A stretch of DNA of 64,000 bases from Gallibacterium genomosp. 1 (GCF_000771875.1 NZ_JPXX01000001.1:62001-126000); one strand, 5' to 3'; positions 30,008 to 38,298 are shown, numbered from the stretch's first letter. The notes: a model not told the origin generated them from the sequence alone. Numbers and translations: made by a program.

Positions 30008-32008
30008 TTAAGAAAGATCATTCAACAACAAACTGTGCGTATCATCTAAAGCCAGATTCATATAACGTTCATACTGTTTCAGAATATCAACGATTAACTC
30101 ATCTTTACTCATATATTGCACATCATAGCCCTCTCTACCATCATTAAAAAAAGTGATCGGTTCATAAATATTATGCTGTTCAATATGCGGTAAACTGTCA
30201 TCCTCAATCAATAGATTGGATAATGAACGCTTTTCGCTGGCAACACCATATAAAAAGTTATGAATGTTGTCATTTTTAATCACTAATGCAATACGTAATT
30301 GTGAATATGACTTGATTTTCACATTTAAACCATAATTTTTTAATTCAGACTCCACTTCGGTAAATGCCGGAATAACAATTTTATCAAAAAAGGCTTTAAT
30401 ATCAGCACGTTGTGGTTGACTCATTATTTTATTTAAGCGGTCTCGCCAGTTTTTACCACTCCAAACTGAACTGCCGTGTGCAAATTTTTTCGAGAAATAC
30501 TGGCTGTCCACCATCAATCCTCGCCATAATCCTAAGCAAAGGAATAGCATAATTAAAGTAAATGGCAATGCAATAATTAATATCATTGTCTGTAATGCTG
30601 CCAAACCACCTGAACGAAGTAATGCAATAGCTAACGACGCCAACAACACTGCCCAGAACACGCTTTGCCATGCTGGTGCTTTATCTTTCCCTTGTGAAGC
30701 AATATTATTAATCACATAAATACCTGAATCTGCCGAAGTGATAAAGAACAATGCAATAATCAGCATTGCAATTAATGAAGCAATTATCGAACCAGGTAGC
30801 TGTTCAAAAAAAGCAAACAAAAGCGCTTCGGTATTATCACTCAATGCAGAAAGTGCACCTTGCGACTGCTGATCTGCCCAAATTGCAGTATCACCAAAAA
30901 TAGTCATCCATAATGCATTAAACAAAGACGGAACAAATAACACTCCTAAAATAAACTCTCGAATTGAGCGACCTTTAGAAATTTTGGCAATAAATAGTCC
31001 CACAAAAGGCGCCCAAGAAACCCACCACGCCCAATACAACACTGTCCAACCATTAAACCACGATTTTTTCTCTGGCTCATTAGCAAAAGTTTTAAAACTT
31101 AACTCAATGAAATTACTAAGATAATTTCCAACATTTTCTGAAAAATTGCTGAACAGATAAATCGTTGGTCCGGCAATTAACACGAAAATCATTAATAAAA
31201 TTGCCATCCCTAAGTTAATCTCGCTTAAACGTCGCACTCCTTTTGCTACACCAGTGATAGCTGAAATTGCTGCCAATGTCATCACTACAATAATAATCAC
31301 AGAAAGCGTAGTTAAGCTGCGATTATCCATCCATCCAACTGCGTGCAATCCAGCATCAAGCTGCATTGCTCCATATCCCAATGTTGTTGTCACCCCGAAA
31401 ACTGTACTACATAGTGCAATAATATCAATCAAATGCCCCCAAAAACCGGACACTCGATGTTTCAGTATAGGATAAAATCCGGAGCGGATTGTTAATGGCA
31501 ATTTATAACGAAAACTAAAATAAGCCAACGTTAAGCCAATTACTGCATAAATTGCCCAAGCATGAATTCCCCAGTGGAAAAAGGATAGTAACAGTGCATT
31601 TTCCACTTTTTCCGTATGTGAGGCATTTTCAGTTAATGGCGCAACATAGTGCGAAATCGGTTCGGCTACACCAAAATACATCAAACCGATCCCCATTCCG
31701 GCAGCAAATAACATTGCCATCCAAGATATAAACGGATATTCCGGTTCTTCATTTTCAGTGCCTAATTTTATATCTCCTAAACTACTGGCACAAAGCAATA
31801 ATAAAAACAGGATAAATATTGAAACAGCAACGACATAAAACCAGCTAAAGTTATCAAAAATATTATTTTTTATATCATTCAGCAACTTTTGTGTCGTTTC
31901 TGGCACAATAATTCCTAATCCAGTCACTAACAAAATAAATAATAGACTAGGTAAAAAAATTGGTGCTTTAAATGTACTCGTTGACTTTAAATAATGCAGT
32001 AAACGCAA
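30008..32008 (-). CDS. betT: BCCT-family betaine/carnitine/choline transporter (BetT-like)
   Basis: This 666-residue membrane protein belongs to the betaine-choline-carnitine transporter family, which imports quaternary ammonium osmolytes with Na+ or H+. Twelve membrane segments are visible. The tryptophan-rich signature GWTVLYWAWWVSWAPFVGLF and following IAKISKGRSIREF are typical. A long C-terminal cytosolic tail (about 150 residues) fits BetT and its osmosensing role. The start is TTG at 32008, with GAGGAG eight bases upstream; no nearby ATG fits. Choline is the most likely substrate, but this is inferred. Confidence 0.86.
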   Translation of the reverse strand: MRLLHYLKSTSTFKAPIFLPSLLFILLVTGLGIIVPETTQKLLNDIKNNIFDNFSWFYVVAVSIFILFLLLLCASSLGDIKLGTENEEPEYPFISWMAMLFAAGMGIGLMYFGVAEPISHYVAPLTENASHTEKVENALLLSFFHWGIHAWAIYAVIGLTLAYFSFRYKLPLTIRSGFYPILKHRVSGFWGHLIDIIALCSTVFGVTTTLGYGAMQLDAGLHAVGWMDNRSLTTLSVIIIVVMTLAAISAITGVAKGVRRLSEINLGMAILLMIFVLIAGPTIYLFSNFSENVGNYLSNFIELSFKTFANEPEKKSWFNGWTVLYWAWWVSWAPFVGLFIAKISKGRSIREFILGVLFVPSLFNALWMTIFGDTAIWADQQSQGALSALSDNTEALLFAFFEQLPGSIIASLIAMLIIALFFITSADSGIYVINNIASQGKDKAPAWQSVFWAVLLASLAIALLRSGGLAALQTMILIIALPFTLIMLFLCLGLWRGLMVDSQYFSKKFAHGSSVWSGKNWRDRLNKIMSQPQRADIKAFFDKIVIPAFTEVESELKNYGLNVKIKSYSQLRIALVIKNDNIHNFLYGVASEKRSLSNLLIEDDSLPHIEQHNIYEPITFFNDGREGYDVQYMSKDELIVDILKQYERYMNLALDDTHSLLLNDLS

Positions 32009-32263
32009 AATAAATTCTCCTCATTGATTGTATGATCAGCAATATTGCTAACATTTGATGAGCGAATTCCAATAAACAATTTGAAATTCTAAAAAGATAG
32101 AAAATAGTAGAAAATTCAACTACTTTTATTAGATAGAAATATCAAAATTCCCAATAAAATATGCTTAAAGCTCAAAAATACTAACTTATTATGCTAAAAA
32201 AATCAAATTTATGGTTTTTAATGCTATTTAAAAAATAAAAATAGCATTAAAAACTAACCTATA

Positions 32264-32725
32264 TTATGGTTTATAACCTATGTCTTCTTGAGATGGATTT
32301 GATGCTGCTTCTCTAGCTAACACATCGCAACGCTCATTTTCCGGATGACCGGCATGTCCTTTTACCCATTGCCATTCGATTTGATGTGGTGCAATAGCTT
32401 GATCCAATGCAATCCATAAATCTTGATTTTTAACCGGCTGTTTTTGTGCGGTTTTCCACTGATTTTTTTTCCATTTCTGGATCCATTCCGTAATGCCTTT
32501 ACGCAAATATTGACTATCGCTATAAAGTGTTACGGCACAGGGTTCTTTCAATAAATTCAAGGCGGTAATCGCAGCCAACAGCTCCATTCTATTATTCGTT
32601 GTCAGTTTATACCCTTGCGACACTTCTTTCTGGTGTCGTTTATAGCGTAACACAATCCCAATTCCCCCAGCTCCGGGATTTCCTAGACAAGAACCGTCTG
32701 TAAAAATGTCGATTTTTTTTAGCAT
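32264..32725 (-). CDS. rnhA: Ribonuclease HI
   Basis: RNase HI degrades the RNA strand of RNA-DNA hybrids. The 153-residue protein has all catalytic residues at E. coli numbering: Asp10 ([11 protein letters not shown]), Glu48 (NNRMELL), Asp70 (YSDSQYL), His124 ([10 protein letters not shown]) and Asp134. It is divergent from dnaQ, an arrangement also found in E. coli. About 66 bases separate the two starts and must hold both promoters. Confidence 0.97.
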   Translation of the reverse strand: MLKKIDIFTDGSCLGNPGAGGIGIVLRYKRHQKEVSQGYKLTTNNRMELLAAITALNLLKEPCAVTLYSDSQYLRKGITEWIQKWKKNQWKTAQKQPVKNQDLWIALDQAIAPHQIEWQWVKGHAGHPENERCDVLAREAASNPSQEDIGYKP

Positions 32726-32791
32726 ATTAAAACAAGTGTTGTTAAAATGAAGCCCAATTATAGAGAGTTAATCTGAAAAAGAAAAATCACT

Positions 32792-33556
32792 ATGCAAATG
32801 GATGAAAACAGAATTGTAGTACTCGATACCGAAACTACTGGAATGAGCGGAACCAGCGAACCGCAAATCGGTCATCGTATTATTGAAATCGGTGCAGTTG
32901 AGCTAATTAATAGACGTTATACTGGGCGTAATTTTCACGTTTACCTGCAACCAGATCAACAGGTCGATCCAGAAGCGGTTGCTGTTCACGGAATTACTGA
33001 CGAATTTTTAGCGGATAAACCTCGTTTTAAAGAGATCGCACAAGAATTTATTGATTTTATTAAAGGTGCTGAACTGGTCATTCATAATGCTCCGTTCGAC
33101 GTGGCATTTATGAATCAAGAATTTGCATTGCAAGGACAAACGTTAACTACGAATGATCTGTGCAAGGTAACTGATTCACTAAAAGTCGCACGCCAACTTT
33201 ATCCCGGAAAGAAAAACTCCTTAGATGCATTATGTAGTCGTTTAGGAATTGATAACAGTAAGCGTACTCTGCACGGAGCTTTACTAGATGCTGAAATTCT
33301 GGCAGATGTCTATTTAGCAATGACTGGTGGCCAAGGTAGTTTACAATTGGATACTGAACTGGTTGTAGCAACTCAACAACAAGAAGTTCAACAACAAATC
33401 CAATATAGAAACACACCACGAAAATTATTTGTGCTAAAACCTTCCACAGAAGAAATTCAAGCACACCAAGAATATATTGCATTAATTAATAAAAAAAGTG
33501 GTGATCAATGCCTTTGGCAACAAATTTTGGAGCAAGATCCACATAAACTGAATTAA
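32792..33556 (+). CDS. dnaQ: DNA polymerase III epsilon subunit, 3'-5' proofreading exonuclease
   Basis: DnaQ is the proofreader of the replicative polymerase. The 254-residue DEDDh exonuclease has VVLDTETTGM (Exo I, residues 9-18), HNAPFDVAFMNQEF (Exo II) and HGALLDAEILADVYL (Exo III). After the exonuclease domain, QGSLQL (181-186) sits where the E. coli clamp-binding motif QTSMAF lies, and a glutamine-rich linker follows. A C-terminal segment binds the alpha subunit. ATGs at 32792 and 32798 are both possible; the ribosome site is weak. Confidence 0.96.
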   Translation: MQMDENRIVVLDTETTGMSGTSEPQIGHRIIEIGAVELINRRYTGRNFHVYLQPDQQVDPEAVAVHGITDEFLADKPRFKEIAQEFIDFIKGAELVIHNAPFDVAFMNQEFALQGQTLTTNDLCKVTDSLKVARQLYPGKKNSLDALCSRLGIDNSKRTLHGALLDAEILADVYLAMTGGQGSLQLDTELVVATQQQEVQQQIQYRNTPRKLFVLKPSTEEIQAHQEYIALINKKSGDQCLWQQILEQDPHKLN

Positions 33557-33669
33557 CCACAATCTTACTCTGCGCTTGCATTCTGTGCAGGCGCTGATTA
33601 CAATTCACCCCTTTGTATTTATACCCTTTGTGGTATAACCTGACCTGAGATCAGAAAGAGAATTAAAAA

Positions 33670-35052
33670 ATGACAAAAACTTATGCAAAACCTGAGCTGC
33701 TCTCTCCTGCCGGCTCATTAAAAAATATGCGTTACGCCTTTGCTTATGGTGCTGATGCAGTTTATGCAGGGCAACCTCGTTACAGTTTACGTGTTCGCAA
33801 CAACGAATTTAACCACGCTAATCTAAAAATCGGTATTGATGAAGCTCACGCCTTAGGCAAAAAATTCTATGTTGTTGTCAATATCGCACCGCATAACTCA
33901 AAATTAAAAACGTTTATTAAAGATCTAACCCCTGTGATTGAAATGCAACCGGATGCATTAATTATGTCCGATCCCGGTTTGATTATGATGGTTCGTGAGC
34001 ATTTTCCACATATGCCAATTCATCTTTCGGTGCAAGCTAATGCCGTTAACTGGGCCAGTGTAAAATTTTGGCATCAAATGGGGTTAACGCGCGTTATCCT
34101 TTCGCGTGAACTTTCTCTTGATGAAATTGCCGAAATTCGCAAGCAAGTACCAGATATCGAAATCGAGGTTTTTGTACACGGCGCACTTTGTATGGCTTAT
34201 TCCGGTCGCTGTTTACTTTCTGGATATATCAATAAAAGAGATCCGAACCAAGGCACCTGCACCAATGCTTGCCGTTGGGAATACCAAGTAAAAGAGGGGC
34301 AAGAAGATGAAATCGGTAATATTGTCGATCCTAATAAAGTTATTCCAATAAAAAATGTTGCACCAACATTAGGTGAAGGTGCAACAACCGATAAAGTTTT
34401 TCTATTAACTGAAAGTAAACGTCCAGACGAACAGATGCAAGCATTTGAAGATGAACACGGCACTTATATTATGAATTCTAAAGATTTACGTGCTGTGCAA
34501 CACGTTGAAACATTAACGCAGATGGGCGTACATTCTTTAAAAATTGAAGGAAGAACAAAATCTTTCTATTATTGCGCTAGAACCGCTCAGGTTTATCGTA
34601 AAGCAATTGACGATGCAGCTGCCGGAAAGCCTTTTGACGAAAGCCTAATAACAACCCTAGAATCATTAGCTCACCGTGGTTACACCGAAGGTTTCTTACG
34701 TCGTCATACTCACGATGAATATCAAAATTATGACTATGGCTACTCTGTTTCCTATCAACAACAGTTCGTTGGTGAATTTACCGGTGTTCGTAAAAATGGA
34801 ATGGCAGAAATTGCTGTGAAAAATAAATTCCTACTCGGAGATGAAGTTGAAATGATGACACCGAAAGGGAACATTGTTTTCACTATTAATCAGATGTTTA
34901 ACCGCAAAGGTGAATCGGTTGAAGCGGCTTTAGGAGACGGACATTATGTATTTATTCCCATACCAGCAGATATCTGTTTAGATTATGCGTTATTGATGCG
35001 AAATTTAACTAATACAAATACAAGAGATCCACACGGCGAGAAAAAAAGTTAA
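33670..35052 (+). CDS. trhP: tRNA 5-hydroxyuridine modification protein TrhP (YegQ, peptidase U32 family)
   Basis: TrhP takes part in prephenate-dependent hydroxylation of U34 in tRNA, the step before CmoB acts. The 460-residue protein is very close to E. coli YegQ over its length: KPELLSPAGSLKNMRYAFAY (7-26), the U32 signature near EVFVHGALCMAYSGRC, and cysteines in GTCTNACRWEY. cmoB of the same pathway is 28 kb away in this window. The upstream region has small hairpins but no clear promoter. A terminator follows 93 bases downstream, beyond a second promoter. Confidence 0.93.
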   Translation: MTKTYAKPELLSPAGSLKNMRYAFAYGADAVYAGQPRYSLRVRNNEFNHANLKIGIDEAHALGKKFYVVVNIAPHNSKLKTFIKDLTPVIEMQPDALIMSDPGLIMMVREHFPHMPIHLSVQANAVNWASVKFWHQMGLTRVILSRELSLDEIAEIRKQVPDIEIEVFVHGALCMAYSGRCLLSGYINKRDPNQGTCTNACRWEYQVKEGQEDEIGNIVDPNKVIPIKNVAPTLGEGATTDKVFLLTESKRPDEQMQAFEDEHGTYIMNSKDLRAVQHVETLTQMGVHSLKIEGRTKSFYYCARTAQVYRKAIDDAAAGKPFDESLITTLESLAHRGYTEGFLRRHTHDEYQNYDYGYSVSYQQQFVGEFTGVRKNGMAEIAVKNKFLLGDEVEMMTPKGNIVFTINQMFNRKGESVEAALGDGHYVFIPIPADICLDYALLMRNLTNTNTRDPHGEKKS

Positions 35053-35080
35053 AAAAGTTAAAAAAATATTAAAAATGTTA

Positions 35081-35109
35081 TTGCAATATAAAATGTAACG
35101 CTATATAAT
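35081..35109 (+). promoter_or_regulatory. Sigma70-like promoter directly after trhP
   Basis: TTGCAA (35081-35086) and consensus TATAAT (35104-35109) are 17 bases apart. Transcription would start near 35116 and run into a strong terminator at 35146-35180. No gene lies between them. Confidence 0.6.
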
Positions 35110-35115
35110 CTTGTC

Positions 35116-35180
35116 CGTACCCTAAAATATGACTCCAAATGTTTGCCCCTCTATTTTTCCCGAATAGAGGGGATTTTTTT
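35116..35180 (+). ncRNA. Candidate small RNA of about 65 nt between trhP and the initiator tRNA
   Basis: A well-formed promoter is followed about 30 bases later by a strong intrinsic terminator, CCCCTCTATT (35146-35155) with AATAGAGGGG (35163-35172) and seven Ts. The transcript would have an unstructured, C/A-rich 5' half and a terminator stem with a U-tail, the usual shape of an Hfq-dependent sRNA. A 12-codon frame starting ATGACTCCAAAT runs into the stem but has no ribosome site. The unit may also simply be the trhP terminator with a chance promoter. Confidence 0.42.
35146..35180 (+). terminator. Rho-independent terminator downstream of trhP / candidate sRNA
   Basis: A perfect 10-bp stem, CCCCTCTATT with AATAGAGGGG, is followed by ATTTTTTT. 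It would end both the trhP transcript and the short unit that starts near 35116. Confidence 0.92.
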
Positions 35181-35246
35181 ATTTGTAGCTTTTCAATTTT
35201 AAAATCAATTAGATACAAAAAATCAATGCCATTTTTAATAATTTAA

Positions 35247-35280
35247 ACACTGTATGTTTATACAGTATTTATGCTATAAT
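35247..35280 (+). promoter_or_regulatory. LexA box overlapping a promoter with no recognisable gene
   Basis: CTGT-ATGTTTAT-ACAG (35250-35265) with flanking A/T symmetry is a near-consensus LexA operator of the gammaproteobacterial type. A consensus TATAAT (35275-35280) begins 9 bases later, so LexA would cover the -35 region. From the inferred start near 35287 to the tRNA promoter at 35609 there is no frame longer than about 15 codons on this strand. Confidence 0.7.
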
Positions 35281-35309
35281 ATTGCTTATTTTATGATCCA
35301 AAATGATCA

Positions 35310-35344
35310 CTAAAGAAATGAATTGCACCAAAAAATTTCTTTAG
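35310..35344 (+). repeat. Perfect hairpin in the leader of the SOS-type transcript
   Basis: CTAAAGAAAT (35310-35319) pairs perfectly with ATTTCTTTAG (35335-35344) around a 15-base loop. It would form about 25 nt into the transcript of the LexA-controlled promoter. No T-run follows, so it is not a standard terminator. The overlapping 13-codon frame MITKEMNCTKKFL ends exactly at its base. Confidence 0.5.
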
Positions 35345-35480
35345 ATGTTACAAGATTTAACGAATTTAACATGAAAAATAACTAAATTGAGCTTGTTTGA
35401 CTCTATCAATTTTTATTGAACTTTTTATAACGCTAAAGAACGCCATTATGTAAATTGATGCTTGGTTCTGCCTATCTGAA

Positions 35481-35544
35481 ATCAATATTTTTTAGCCGTA
35501 TTTGATCAATAGCTTTTTCTATAACGAAAGTATTAAATATTGAT
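35481..35544. repeat. 10-bp inverted repeat in the AT-rich region before the initiator tRNA
   Basis: ATCAATATTT (35481-35490) and AAATATTGAT (35535-35544) are perfect inverted copies 44 bases apart. The surrounding 350 bases are very AT-rich and hold no convincing gene on either strand. Confidence 0.4.
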
Positions 35545-35608
35545 ATCGAAAATAAAGACACCATTTTGGCTATTTTTTATCAAAAAAACTTTAATTTTTA
35601 AAAAAATA

Positions 35609-35636
35609 TTGTAAAAAATTCAAACGAGTGTATAAT
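35609..35636 (+). promoter_or_regulatory. Promoter of the initiator tRNA gene
   Basis: TTGTAA (35609-35614) and consensus TATAAT (35631-35636) are separated by 16 bases, 13 bases before the tRNA 5' end. Confidence 0.7.
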
Positions 35637-35649
35637 AACGCACATCTGA

Positions 35650-35726
<77 letters not shown>

Positions 35727-35743
35727 ATCCCAATTTTCCCCTC

Positions 35744-35766
35744 AAAAATTTTATAGTAATTTTTTA
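35744..35766 (+). terminator. Weak AT-only hairpin after the initiator tRNA
   Basis: AAAAATT (35744-35750) and AATTTTT (35759-35765) could pair around a 7-base loop followed by Ts. The stem has no G-C pairs, so function as a terminator is doubtful. Confidence 0.3.
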
Positions 35767-35806
35767 ATCTTTCTTGTAGAGATATGTATAAATTTCTCTT
35801 TTTTGA

Positions 35807-36013
35807 GACTACATTTCATCTATTTCGATCGTACTAATTTCATATATTGCCTTATTTGAAAAAGAGTTTAACATTCCATCATCTGCAATACCTACATTTA
35901 CAGATGCTGCTATTTTACAAAAGCGTTTGTTAATTCGTAGTCCTCTATCTCTACAAAAAGAAAATATCGAAAAAATATATCAAGCTTCCTTTAATGGTGA
36001 AAAATTCTGCTAA
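35807..36013 (+). pseudogene. Possible C-terminal remnant of an iron-containing alcohol dehydrogenase
   Basis: A 68-codon open frame with no start codon runs from just after a TGA (35804) to TAA (36011-36013). Its end, PLSLQKENIEKIYQASFNG, resembles the PLTKEDIEKIYKAA-type C-terminus of iron-dependent alcohol dehydrogenases. FEKEFNIPSSA fits the preceding helix region. No upstream part of such a gene is visible before the tRNA, so most of it is lost. The match is from memory of the family and could be chance. Confidence 0.3.
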
Positions 36014-36017
36014 TAAG

Positions 36018-36047
36018 AAGTACAGTAGGAAAAGACCTACTGTACTT
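36018..36047 (-). terminator. Hairpin after the LysR-type regulator gene
   Basis: AAGTACAGTAGG and CCTACTGTACTT form a perfect 12-bp stem with a 6-base loop, 2 bases beyond the regulator stop codon. The minus strand continues CTTATT, a poor T-run, so termination strength is uncertain. Confidence 0.65.
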
Positions 36048-36048
36048 G

Positions 36049-36957
36049 TCATTTTGCTAATTTATTCCTCTCTTCTAACAAAAATTCAATAACAGCCTTT
36101 ACTCTCTTCAATTGTTGATGCCTAGGGAAATAATAGAGATAAAAAGCAGGAAATGATCGCCAATAAGGTTCTAACACCGGTATTAATTCTTGTTGTAATC
36201 TTAACTGTTGATAACGCAAATCAAAGATTCGACCAATTCCCATTCCTTGAATAATTGCATCCATCATTATTTCAGTGTCATTAAAAATTAATTGTGTTTC
36301 AAGGGGAATTTGCCGTTCTTCACCATCTATACTTAGTGTTAATGGGTTTAAACGATTATGCGTCATAAACCGATGTCCGATAAATCGGTGGTTTTTGAGA
36401 TCTGCTATGGATTGTGGAACACCATATTTTTGCGCATATTCTTTGCTGACAAATAATCCTTCTCGCATTGGTGCCGTAAGTTGATGAGCAATCATTCCCT
36501 CCTCAATACTATGCCCGAATCGTATTCCTAAATCAAAATGGTGATCCACAATATCAACCATCGCATTATTAATGGACAATTCAAGTTGAATATTGGGATA
36601 TTTCCGACAAAATTGTGCATAGATCGGCTGGATAGCAATATAAAAAGCAACTTGCGGTAATGTAATTTTTACTGTTCCTGATGGTGGATTAGCGGCATTA
36701 CTCAAACTTTCAAAAGCATCTTCAATCACATAAACAGCATCTTTCGTTTGTTTAATCAATTTTTCACCAGCTTCTGTTAATACTAATTTTCTTGTAGTAC
36801 GTAAAATAAGCGGAAATCCCATTTCTTGCTCTAAGGATTGCAATGATTTACTCACTGCCGCTGCACTAATTTCTAACTTTTTAGCAGCAGCTGAAATACT
36901 GCCACTTTGCACAATAGTGTGTAAAAACAGAAGTTGTTGATAATAATTTTTCTGCAT
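36049..36957 (-). CDS. LysR-family transcriptional regulator
   Basis: This 302-residue LysR-type regulator has the N-terminal winged helix (SGSISAAAKKLEISAAAVSKSLQSLEQEMG, about 17-46, split here as SGSISAAAKKLEISAAAVSK then SLQSLEQEMG) and the usual two-lobed effector domain after residue 90. It resembles the group near DsdC/AaeR-type and YafC-like regulators. It is divergent from an NAD(P)-binding protein gene, its probable target. No ribosome site is evident at 36957. The effector is unknown. Confidence 0.88.
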   Translation of the reverse strand: MQKNYYQQLLFLHTIVQSGSISAAAKKLEISAAAVSKSLQSLEQEMGFPLILRTTRKLVLTEAGEKLIKQTKDAVYVIEDAFESLSNAANPPSGTVKITLPQVAFYIAIQPIYAQFCRKYPNIQLELSINNAMVDIVDHHFDLGIRFGHSIEEGMIAHQLTAPMREGLFVSKEYAQKYGVPQSIADLKNHRFIGHRFMTHNRLNPLTLSIDGEERQIPLETQLIFNDTEIMMDAIIQGMGIGRIFDLRYQQLRLQQELIPVLEPYWRSFPAFYLYYFPRHQQLKRVKAVIEFLLEERNKLAK

Positions 36958-36977
36958 ATTTTAAACTAATAGTTAAA

Positions 36978-36995
36978 AGTATTTTAAAGAATACT
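36978..36995. promoter_or_regulatory. Candidate LysR-regulator operator in the divergent intergenic region
   Basis: AGTATT (36978-36983) and AATACT (36990-36995) are perfect inverted arms around a 6-base spacer. They contain the T-N11-A type symmetry used by LysR-type regulators. A TATAAT box for the rightward gene lies at 37023-37028. The regulator start is 21 bases to the left. Confidence 0.5.
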
Positions 36996-37067
36996 AGACT
37001 ACTCTTTAATAAAATAGCTGTCTATAATAAAGTTGTTTTTAAATAACAGACAGATTAAGGAGTTAAT

Positions 37068-37721
37068 ATGAAAATTGCTGTAATTGGAGCAACTGGATTA
37101 ATTGGTAAAGCGGTAACTGCTGAATTAGTTGCTCGTGGTCATCAAGTAATAGGAATTTCTCGTCACGCCGATTCACTACCGAAAGCGGATAACTTTACCG
37201 CTATACAATTAGATGTCAATTCCACACAATTAGTTGAGCAACTTATTAATGTTGATGCGGTGATCAGTGCTTTCAACGGCGGTTGGGAAAATCCGAATTT
37301 AGTTGCTGATTATAACAAAGGAATGCAATCTATTTTGCAAGCAGCACAACAAGCAGCTGTGCCTTATTTATTAATTGTTGGCGGTGCTGGCTGTCTTTAT
37401 GTGTCATCTGAGTTGCAACTTATTGATACTAAAGAGTTTCCTAAAGCTATCTATCCTATTGCCAATGCTATTGGTCAATTATTGGTTCAATTAAAACAAA
37501 ATAGACAATTAAACTGGGCATTTGTATCGCCAGCGGCAATGTTTGCCGTCAATCCGGTCAAATTTGAGGCGACAGGGCATTATCGTATTGGTGGAAATCA
37601 CGTTCTGTTGGATAAAAATGGGCAACCTGCTGATATTAGTCTGCCTGATTTAGCAGCAGCGCTTGCAGATGATGCAGAACAAAAAGCTCATTTACATCAA
37701 CATTTCACCGTTGCTGAATAA
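37068..37721 (+). CDS. NAD(P)-binding Rossmann-fold protein (NmrA/YwnB-like)
   Basis: This 217-residue protein begins MKIAVIGATGLIGKAVTAEL, a GxxGxxG dinucleotide-binding motif at residues 7-13. It lacks the YxxxK catalytic pair of classical short-chain dehydrogenases, and matches the atypical NmrA/YwnB/BLVRB-like group (VGGAGCLYV, WAFVSPAAMF). AAGGAGTTAAT gives a strong start. Enzyme activity is not predictable; quinone, aldehyde or redox-sensing roles are known in relatives. Probably controlled by the divergent LysR regulator. Confidence 0.83.
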   Translation: MKIAVIGATGLIGKAVTAELVARGHQVIGISRHADSLPKADNFTAIQLDVNSTQLVEQLINVDAVISAFNGGWENPNLVADYNKGMQSILQAAQQAAVPYLLIVGGAGCLYVSSELQLIDTKEFPKAIYPIANAIGQLLVQLKQNRQLNWAFVSPAAMFAVNPVKFEATGHYRIGGNHVLLDKNGQPADISLPDLAAALADDAEQKAHLHQHFTVAE

Positions 37722-37743
37722 ACTGAAAATCCATTTATAGCGA

Positions 37744-37767
37744 AAAGCCACTCAAAAGAGTGGCTTT
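37744..37767. terminator. Convergent terminator hairpin
   Basis: AAAGCCACTC and GAGTGGCTTT form a perfect 10-bp stem with an AAAA loop between two convergent genes. T-runs are short on both strands. Confidence 0.75.
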
Positions 37768-37791
37768 AACGTTTAGCTATCTAGTAAATAC

Positions 37792-38298
37792 TTAATTTAA
37801 TACTCTTCTGGATTGTGTATAGGTTCTTAACCAATAATCTTCATTCAAAGAACTAATAGTAACGCCCTGACTTGTACTGGAATGGATAAAAAGATCATCG
37901 CCTAAATAAATTCCAACGTGACGATTTTTTCTAAAGAAAACTAAATCACCTTGTTTTAATTGACCTTTTTGAATTTTATAACCTAAAGATTTTTGTTCTG
38001 AAGTGCTTCTTGGTAAGCTAATATGAAACTTTTCTGCAAATGCCGTTTGTACAAACGCAGAACAATCAATACCATCTTTTCCTGTTCCCCCAAGTTTATA
38101 ACGAACACCGATCCATTCTTGATAGAAATTATTTAACTTTTTATTAATAATAACACGTTCTTTAGCATTAGTTTTGAGGATTAAAGCTTGGATAGGATCA
38201 TCGTCTTCGGAAGACATAGAGGCTGACTGCGTGTTGGGGTGACTACTACACGCGGCTAACAATAAAAAACAAACTGACATCAGAATTCGATAAAACAT
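37792..38298 (-). CDS. NlpC/P60 family lipoprotein peptidase (Spr/NlpC-like)
   Basis: This 168-residue lipoprotein has a signal peptide ending in lipobox LAAC and a C-terminal NlpC/P60 domain. The catalytic Cys is in GIDCSAFVQTAF, the first His in RHVGIYLG, and the polar third residue in FIHSSTSQG. Such enzymes cut D-Glu-DAP or DAP-D-Ala bonds in peptidoglycan (MepS is a relative that opens cross-links). NlpC and MepS cannot be told apart with certainty here. It is a single-gene unit. Confidence 0.88.
   Translation of the reverse strand: MFYRILMSVCFLLLAACSSHPNTQSASMSSEDDDPIQALILKTNAKERVIINKKLNNFYQEWIGVRYKLGGTGKDGIDCSAFVQTAFAEKFHISLPRSTSEQKSLGYKIQKGQLKQGDLVFFRKNRHVGIYLGDDLFIHSSTSQGVTISSLNEDYWLRTYTQSRRVLN

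Noticed and set aside
35132..35170. 12-codon frame MTPNVCPSIFPE inside the candidate sRNA, like an attenuator leader peptide
   Set aside because: No ribosome site, no run of regulatory codons, and no alternative hairpin or downstream biosynthetic gene.
35472..35564. A 30-codon minus-strand frame (MVSLFSISIFNTFVIEK...) in the AT-rich gap, with a hydrophobic start like small toxins
   Set aside because: It has no ribosome site or promoter, and its length is expected by chance in AT-rich DNA; it also spans the inverted repeat that better explains the region.
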